In this document: positions 58,494 to 64,000 of the stretch, piece by piece | Layout of the letters: the number at the start of each line of letters is the position of its first letter | Numbering within the stretch: position 1 is the first letter of the stretch | Source of the DNA: Salmonella enterica subsp. enterica serovar Typhimurium str. LT2 | GTDB lineage: Bacteria; Pseudomonadota; Gammaproteobacteria; Enterobacterales; Enterobacteriaceae | Assembly (NCBI RefSeq): GCF_000006945.2 | Contig: NC_003197.2 | Span: 124,001 to 188,000 of the forward strand | Direction: 5' to 3' | Length of the DNA: 64,000 nt | Position numbers and translations under genes: made by a program | The notes under the pieces: model-generated | What the model was told of the DNA's origin: nothing | The model's input: the letters and a program-made list of their open reading frames with translations, nothing else | Databases searched by the model: none

Positions 58494-58719
58494 TGCATGG
58501 CAAATCAGATGTGTCAAATGATGGCGAAGGATAACGAAACCGCAAAATTTATCGTTTCCGCAGCAGTACGTTTTTCAAAGCTTATGCCGTCGGTAGTGCC
58601 TTTGTCTGTCATTTTCGACCAACTAATTGTTTCATAAGAAATACCTCTCCTTACTTTGTCATCATCCTGAAATTGGTAACGCTATAAAATAATAGCGAGC
58701 TAATTATGAGGTTTGATAT

Positions 58720-59004
58720 ATGAAACTTTTTCTGACAACAGCAGCGCTAACTGCGACCTTGATTTCCGGCATGGCATTTGCCAGCGATCCCGTCATCCCC
58801 TGGGCGACTAACAGCGGCGGTACGGAAAGCACGCATATTGCGGCAATGGGCGAGGATTTGAATGCGCAGCATCAGCAGATCACCCACACGCATGAAGGCG
58901 TATGGGCGGCTAATTCCGGCAGCATTCAGGCTGATGAAGCTGCGCTGACCAGCAACAAGCCGCCGGTACAAGGCCATCCGGAATTAATGCCGCATCAGGG
59001 CTAA
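58720..59004 (+). CDS. Small secreted protein of unknown function
   Basis: This 94-residue protein starts with a clear Sec signal peptide (MKLFLTTAALTATLISGMAFA, cleavage after residue 21). The mature part is about 73 residues, hydrophilic and without cysteine. It has an internal echo: WATNSGG (28-34) and WAANSGS (62-68), each following or preceding a His/Thr-rich stretch. I do not recognise the family. An AT-rich TATAAA lies about 37 bases upstream and a GAGG-like site just before the ATG. It is convergent with the DUF2950/YacH genes and separated from them by a hairpin. E. coli K-12 does not have it at this place. Confidence 0.8.
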   Translation: MKLFLTTAALTATLISGMAFASDPVIPWATNSGGTESTHIAAMGEDLNAQHQQITHTHEGVWAANSGSIQADEAALTSNKPPVQGHPELMPHQG

Positions 59005-59012
59005 TGATCATG

Positions 59013-59032
59013 GCCTGGCGATAACGCCAGGC
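59013..59032. terminator. Convergent hairpin between the small secreted gene and the DUF2950 gene
   Basis: GCCTGGCG-ATAA-CGCCAGGC is a perfect stem-loop in the 37-base gap between two convergent genes. It has no T-run on either side, so it may be a weak bidirectional terminator or an mRNA end structure. Confidence 0.55.
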
Positions 59033-59041
59033 GCTTACGGG

Positions 59042-59833
59042 TTATTCGGCGACCTGCCACTGTGCGTCTGGCGCAAAACGCGTGATAGCCTGAACTTTAC
59101 TCTCCGTCTCCTTGCCTAAATCCGCCTGATAAATACGATCGTCCTGGTTGACCATAAAACTCATCACCCCGGTTTCGCCGTAATGCATCGGCCAGGCCAG
59201 AAGCGCCGCGCCGTGACCGTCGTTATCGCTGATAATACGGAAATGGTAGCCGTGGTAACCCTCGTCTGGCGCTGCGGGACTAAAGTTTGGGCCTAACGGA
59301 CTGGGGACGTCGCCTGCTTTGGTTGGCCAGTACAGGCCATCTTTTTGGCCTTCGCTACTGATTATCCTGTGCGCCCAGCGATGGTTTTGTAAGTAATAAT
59401 CCTGCTGCGCATCAACGTAAGCATGCATGGCCTGTAAGGTAGAAAGTTCATTTCGCCCAATAGTACGGGTGAGGATCTCATTCCCGGCTGCCGCCATATC
59501 AAAGCGCCAGCCGCCAGTCTCTTTCACCATGGGCACCGGGAGCTGCCAGTCTTCTCGTCCGACATTCAGGTGCGCCGTATTGTCTTTTTGTACAATGCGA
59601 TGGCCTTCGCGCCAGTCACGATTGAAGCGGGCCACGGCCTCGGGATCGGCACCTTCCGGCGGCAGAAATTGCCGCCAGTCATCGCCCAGTAGCGCGGTAA
59701 GCTGCGTTTCGTTTTTTCCGGCTACCGCCGCGGCGAAGGCGCTGGCGGCCGCTTCCGGGGAGGGGAACCGTTCCTGCGCGTAGCCCAGCAAGGGTAACGA
59801 CAGTAACAGAGCGCTTAACATAACCTTTTTCAT
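59042..59833 (-). CDS. DUF2950 family envelope protein
   Basis: This 263-residue protein has a Sec signal peptide (MKKVMLSALLLSLPLLGYA, cleavage near residue 19), so it is exported. The mature part looks like the DUF2950 family: the PSPEAAASAFAAAVAGKNETQL start, the conserved GWRFDMAAAGNEILTRTIGRNEL segment in the middle, and GYHGYHFRI near residue 194. Its function is unknown. It lies 12 bases after yacH on the same strand, so both are one operon. No cysteine, lipobox or membrane helix beyond the signal was seen. Confidence 0.8.
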   Translation of the reverse strand: MKKVMLSALLLSLPLLGYAQERFPSPEAAASAFAAAVAGKNETQLTALLGDDWRQFLPPEGADPEAVARFNRDWREGHRIVQKDNTAHLNVGREDWQLPVPMVKETGGWRFDMAAAGNEILTRTIGRNELSTLQAMHAYVDAQQDYYLQNHRWAHRIISSEGQKDGLYWPTKAGDVPSPLGPNFSPAAPDEGYHGYHFRIISDNDGHGAALLAWPMHYGETGVMSFMVNQDDRIYQADLGKETESKVQAITRFAPDAQWQVAE

Positions 59834-59845
59834 TATCTGCTCCGG

Positions 59846-61468
59846 TTAACGGCGATGAAATTCATGATGTTCAGAAAAATGTTCCCGCGCGGCGGCGCGT
59901 TGCTCGGTGTTTAAGTGACTGCCGCGACGGCTTTCCAGGCCGCGTAGCTGTTGCGATTGCCATGACGGCGATCGACTGTCGTTCCCGCTAAACACATTGG
60001 CGTGCATATTCTGGCGAAATGCCTGACGCTGCTGCGGCGTAGAGGATTCAATACGCTGGCGGGCGGTGTCTCTCTGCTGTTGTGAAACAGGGTGCTGCTG
60101 GGCTTTAGCCTTCAGCTCGGAACGATGCTGCTGCGTGGTGGATTTATTCAGTGTCTGCTGCGCCGCCTCGCGACGACTGCTGTTTTGTGTTCCGTCATAG
60201 CCACGGTAATTATTACGCTGGGCAATTTGATTTAACTGCTGCGATGCCGCCTTACGCTGGGCATCGCGGGTGCCTGGCGCTGGCAAAGAAGCGTTGGCCG
60301 TATGGCTGCGCTGTTGAAATTGCGTCATGGCCGCCTGGCGCTGACTGTCGCGAGACACTGGCGCTTGCTGCGTTGCGCTTAACCCGCCGCTAACATTGGT
60401 GGGATGGAACCGTTGCGCAACGGTATTATTCGGATAGGGGACGCCATTGCGCCAGGCGGGATTATGCTGCCAGCCCATCGTTTGGCCCGGCAGGTTTTGC
60501 CCGGATATCCGGTTGAAATTATTGACATTGATGTTGATATTATCGCCATTATGTTGATAACCGTTACCACCATGATGGTAATCATCATCATGGTGGTCGT
60601 CGTCATGGTGGTGATGATCGTCATCATCCCAGTCTATGCTGCTGAACAACGCATAGGTGGTGGCGACGCCCAGACTATAACCAAAACCTTTAACAAAACT
60701 GTCGGCAAACTGCTGCCCCGGAGGGGGCGGTAAATACACCGGCGGATAAGCGGTATTGGGCCAGGCGCCATACACCGTCGCGGGGTTATAGTTCGGCACG
60801 TACACCACCTGCGGATTCGCGGGTTCAATTTTTATAACGGTCGACGGTGTCGCTGGCGTACTGGCGGATGTGGTGGTTGTCGTCGTGACGGCGGTAGAAG
60901 CGCTGGACTTCGGCACGCTGGTGACGGTTTGCTGTGGCGTGGATTTTAGCGAACCGGTTTGTTGAGCGAGCAGACGCAGCCTTTGCACCGCATCCATCAC
61001 ATCCTGTGGCTGGGCTAAGAACGCATCGCCCAGGTTTTGCACCCATTGCGGATTCTCGCCCATAAGCGCCATCAACTGGGGAAAGGCGACCAGCGATTTG
61101 ACGCTGGGGTCCCACGGTTGGCTGGCCACCGCCTGAATAGCGGCATCGCCCTGCAGCGTAGGGTTATCGCGCGACCACTGGACGGCCTGAACTACGTTCG
61201 CCGGGTAGGTGGAGGCCATGAGCACCTGCGAAAGCAGGGCATCGGGATAAAGCGCAACAGGCGCGACCCATTGATCAATTTGCGCAGTGGTAAAGGTCGT
61301 TTTCGCGACAGGCGCGGGCACAGCGGTCTGCGTTGGCTCAGAGGCGGGAGCTGCCGCCTGCGCGGGCGCTTCGGGAGCGCGGCTTTTAACATACAGTACG
61401 CCCGAAGCGGCAAATAACCCGGCACTGCACACAAGGGCAATGAGATGGGGTTTAAAGGGCAACGTCAT
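59846..61468 (-). CDS. yacH: YacH-like DUF3300 envelope protein
   Basis: This 540-residue protein has an N-terminal hydrophobic segment (residues 8-26, a signal or anchor) and an Ala/Pro-rich linker. Next comes a DUF3300 domain (about 60-275, with LVAPVALYPDALLSQVL-type motif at 68-83 and VVYVPNYNPATVYG near 221-234). A dense Asp/His stretch (280-299, beginning DWDDDDHHHH) and an Asn-rich part follow. The tail of about 170 residues is rich in Gln, Arg and Ser with repeated QQR/AAR patterns and is probably disordered. Position between lpd and acnB matches yacH of E. coli. The His/Asp stretch suggests metal binding, but the function is unknown. Confidence 0.75.
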   Translation of the reverse strand: MTLPFKPHLIALVCSAGLFAASGVLYVKSRAPEAPAQAAAPASEPTQTAVPAPVAKTTFTTAQIDQWVAPVALYPDALLSQVLMASTYPANVVQAVQWSRDNPTLQGDAAIQAVASQPWDPSVKSLVAFPQLMALMGENPQWVQNLGDAFLAQPQDVMDAVQRLRLLAQQTGSLKSTPQQTVTSVPKSSASTAVTTTTTTSASTPATPSTVIKIEPANPQVVYVPNYNPATVYGAWPNTAYPPVYLPPPPGQQFADSFVKGFGYSLGVATTYALFSSIDWDDDDHHHHDDDHHDDDYHHGGNGYQHNGDNININVNNFNRISGQNLPGQTMGWQHNPAWRNGVPYPNNTVAQRFHPTNVSGGLSATQQAPVSRDSQRQAAMTQFQQRSHTANASLPAPGTRDAQRKAASQQLNQIAQRNNYRGYDGTQNSSRREAAQQTLNKSTTQQHRSELKAKAQQHPVSQQQRDTARQRIESSTPQQRQAFRQNMHANVFSGNDSRSPSWQSQQLRGLESRRGSHLNTEQRAAAREHFSEHHEFHRR

Positions 61469-61856
61469 TTTATCTCTCCCGATTCCAGAGAATCGCTATG
61501 GTCATTATGCCTGCCGCCGACGGGGTGCAGTTTGGCGTGAGTATAAAGGGACGATAGTTTAATTTTTAGCTAATGTTGGGATCGGTAACGTTACGTGACG
61601 ATCAAAGCACGAAATGAGGTAAGCATTTATGGCTGCAGCTCCCGTCTCAGTAGAGCATTAGACCATCCTTAACGATTCAGCCACTTTTTTATGTTGCTTT
61701 TTTGTAAACAGATTAACACTTAAAGAAAATCCTGTTATTGTGCCTTATGCGGTACCGGGCATTTACCCTACTAACTACTGTCTCACAGGAGCGTGAAGAG
61801 AATCGCCCATCAACAAAAGCGCCGCATTATGACAATGAGAGCGAGGAGATATCGTC
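61469..61856. promoter_or_regulatory. Intergenic region between yacH and acnB
   Basis: This region of 388 bases holds the divergent promoters of the yacH operon and acnB. The acnB side has a GAGGAG Shine-Dalgarno sequence at 61842-61847. An AT-rich stretch near 61690-61730 is the likely promoter zone. A ten-codon frame with a GAGG site (61629-61661) is present but unproven. No RNA gene was seen. Confidence 0.5.
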
Positions 61857-64000
61857 GTGCTAGAAGAATACCGTAAGCACGTAGCTGAGCGTGCTGCCCA
61901 GGGGATTGTGCCAAAACCTTTAGACGCAACCCAAATGGCTGCGCTTGTCGAGCTGCTGAAGACCCCGCCTGTGGGCGAAGAAGAATTCCTGTTAGACCTG
62001 TTGATCAACCGCGTTCCTCCTGGCGTAGATGAAGCCGCTTATGTTAAAGCCGGTTTTCTCGCTGCTGTCGCGAAAGGCGACACCACCTCCCCGCTGGTCT
62101 CCCCAGAAAAAGCCATTGAACTGCTGGGCACCATGCAGGGTGGTTACAACATTCATCCGCTGATTGATGCGCTGGACGATGCGAAACTGGCGCCGATTGC
62201 TGCCAAAGCACTGTCCCACACCCTGCTGATGTTCGATAACTTCTACGACGTAGAAGAGAAAGCCAAAGCGGGCAATGAATATGCCAAACAGGTGATGCAA
62301 TCCTGGGCCGACGCCGAATGGTTCCTGAGCCGTCCGCCGCTGGCGGAAAAAATCACCGTCACCGTTTTCAAAGTGACCGGCGAAACGAATACCGACGATC
62401 TCTCTCCGGCGCCGGATGCGTGGTCGAGACCGGATATCCCGTTACATGCGCAGGCGATGCTGAAAAACGCCCGTGAAGGCATTGAGCCGGATCAGCCAGG
62501 CGTTGTCGGCCCGATCAAACAAATCGAAGCATTGCAGAAAAAAGGCTACCCGCTGGCTTACGTGGGTGACGTGGTGGGCACCGGTTCTTCCCGTAAATCC
62601 GCGACCAACTCCGTGCTGTGGTTCATGGGCGATGACATCCCGAACGTGCCGAATAAGCGCGGCGGCGGTCTGTGCCTCGGCGGCAAAATTGCGCCTATCT
62701 TCTTTAACACTATGGAAGATGCGGGCGCGCTGCCGATTGAAGTTGACGTTTCTAACCTGAATATGGGCGATGTGATTGACGTCTACCCGTACAAAGGCGA
62801 AGTACGCAATCATGAAACCGGCGAGCTACTGGCAACCTTCGAACTGAAAACCGACGTGCTGATTGACGAAGTGCGTGCCGGTGGTCGTATTCCGCTGATT
62901 ATCGGCCGTGGCCTGACCACCAAAGCGCGTGAAGCGCTGGGGCTGCCGCACTCAGACGTTTTCCGTCAGGCAAAAGACGTGGCGGAAAGCAGCCGTGGCT
63001 TCTCGCTGGCACAGAAAATGGTCGGTCGCGCCTGTGGTGTGAAAGGTATCCGTCCGGGCGCGTACTGCGAACCGAAAATGACCTCCGTCGGTTCTCAGGA
63101 TACTACCGGCCCGATGACCCGCGACGAGCTGAAAGACCTGGCCTGTCTGGGATTCTCCGCCGATCTGGTCATGCAGTCGTTCTGTCACACCGCAGCCTAT
63201 CCGAAGCCGGTTGACGTCACCACGCACCACACGCTGCCAGACTTCATTATGAACCGTGGCGGTGTCTCTCTGCGTCCGGGCGACGGCGTGATTCACTCCT
63301 GGCTGAACCGTATGCTGCTGCCGGATACCGTCGGTACCGGCGGTGACTCCCATACCCGTTTCCCGATTGGTATCTCTTTCCCGGCGGGTTCTGGTCTGGT
63401 GGCGTTTGCCGCCGCGACCGGCGTGATGCCGCTGGATATGCCGGAATCCGTGCTGGTGCGCTTCAAAGGCAAAATGCAGCCGGGCATCACCCTGCGCGAT
63501 CTGGTACACGCCATCCCGCTGTACGCCATCAAACAGGGCCTGCTGACCGTTGAGAAGAAAGGCAAGAAAAACATCTTCTCTGGCCGCATCCTGGAAATCG
63601 AAGGTCTGCCGGATCTGAAAGTCGAGCAGGCGTTTGAGCTGACCGATGCTTCCGCCGAGCGTTCCGCTGCCGGTTGTACCATCAAGCTGAACAAAGAGCC
63701 GATTGTTGAATACCTGACCTCCAACATCGTCCTGCTGAAGTGGATGATCGCCGAAGGCTACGGCGACCGCCGTACGCTGGAACGTCGTATCCAGGGCATG
63801 GAAAAATGGCTGGCGGACCCGCAGCTGCTGGAAGCCGATGCTGACGCAGAGTACGCGGCGGTGATCGACATCGATCTGGCGGATATCAAAGAGCCAATCC
63901 TCTGTGCGCCGAACGATCCGGACGACGCGCGTCTGCTGTCTGACGTGCAGGGCGAGAAGATCGACGAAGTGTTCATCGGCTCCTGCATGACTAACATCGG
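61857..64000 (+). CDS. acnB: AcnB, aconitate hydratase B (3' end cut by the window)
   Basis: AcnB is the main TCA-cycle aconitase, converting citrate to isocitrate, and in the iron-free form binds mRNA. The first 714 codons are present; the full family length is about 865. It starts with GTG at 61857 (VLEEYRKHVAERA), 9 bases after GAGGAG. The N-terminal HEAT-like domain covers about residues 1-160, followed by the swivel domain and the catalytic domains. The first cluster cysteine, C710 in IGSCMTN, is the last motif before the edge. The other two cluster cysteines lie outside the window. Confidence 0.97.
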   Translation, partial: MLEEYRKHVAERAAQGIVPKPLDATQMAALVELLKTPPVGEEEFLLDLLINRVPPGVDEAAYVKAGFLAAVAKGDTTSPLVSPEKAIELLGTMQGGYNIHPLIDALDDAKLAPIAAKALSHTLLMFDNFYDVEEKAKAGNEYAKQVMQSWADAEWFLSRPPLAEKITVTVFKVTGETNTDDLSPAPDAWSRPDIPLHAQAMLKNAREGIEPDQPGVVGPIKQIEALQKKGYPLAYVGDVVGTGSSRKSATNSVLWFMGDDIPNVPNKRGGGLCLGGKIAPIFFNTMEDAGALPIEVDVSNLNMGDVIDVYPYKGEVRNHETGELLATFELKTDVLIDEVRAGGRIPLIIGRGLTTKAREALGLPHSDVFRQAKDVAESSRGFSLAQKMVGRACGVKGIRPGAYCEPKMTSVGSQDTTGPMTRDELKDLACLGFSADLVMQSFCHTAAYPKPVDVTTHHTLPDFIMNRGGVSLRPGDGVIHSWLNRMLLPDTVGTGGDSHTRFPIGISFPAGSGLVAFAAATGVMPLDMPESVLVRFKGKMQPGITLRDLVHAIPLYAIKQGLLTVEKKGKKNIFSGRILEIEGLPDLKVEQAFELTDASAERSAAGCTIKLNKEPIVEYLTSNIVLLKWMIAEGYGDRRTLERRIQGMEKWLADPQLLEADADAEYAAVIDIDLADIKEPILCAPNDPDDARLLSDVQGEKIDEVFIGSCMTNI

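Overview
The window is chromosomal DNA of an enteric bacterium, almost certainly Salmonella enterica and probably serovar Typhimurium. Gene order matches the E. coli/Salmonella 'minute 1.5 to 3' region. Salmonella-type marks include the leuL peptide, the lack of setA beside sgrS, an in-frame TGA at codon 12 of ilvI (the lesion reported for Typhimurium LT2), a sugar-hydrolase/transporter pair between ampE and aroP, and extra envelope genes after lpd. No tRNA, rRNA, CRISPR array, prophage or insertion sequence was seen.

Left part (1-15341), from left to right: the thiamine ABC importer thiBPQ under a TPP riboswitch; the glucose-phosphate stress regulator sgrR divergent from the dual-function RNA sgrS/sgrT; the leucine operon leuABCD with its leader peptide leuL and attenuator; the LysR regulator leuO across an AT-rich intergenic region; ilvIH (acetohydroxyacid synthase III, ilvI broken); and the carbon regulator cra.

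Middle (15866-37394) is the dcw division and cell-wall cluster: Pmra promoter and MraZ operator, mraZ, rsmH, ftsL, ftsI, murE, murF, mraY, murD, ftsW, murG, murC, ddlB, ftsQ, ftsA, ftsZ. It is followed by lpxC, secM and secA. Genes overlap or nearly touch, so lipid II synthesis and divisome proteins are made together. lpxC (lipid A) and the SecM-SecA secretion sensor follow in the same direction.

Next (37546-46768) come mutT, a decayed aldo/keto reductase remnant, the minus-strand set coaE-zapD-yacG, guaC, the type IV pilin set ppdD-hofB-hofC, nadC, and the divergent peptidoglycan-recycling pair ampD-ampE.

Right part (46860-64000): an accessory GH43 glycosidase with a GPH-family symporter, aroP, the pyruvate dehydrogenase operon pdhR-aceE-aceF-lpd with a perfect PdhR operator, a small secreted protein of unknown function, an operon of two envelope proteins (YacH/DUF3300 and a DUF2950 protein), and the first four fifths of acnB.

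Most of the window is well-known core genome. The least understood parts are the YacH/DUF2950/small secreted protein neighbourhood (58720-61468) and the substrate of the GH43-symporter pair. Family names come from recognising the sequences by eye; no database search was run. Comparisons with E. coli are from memory.
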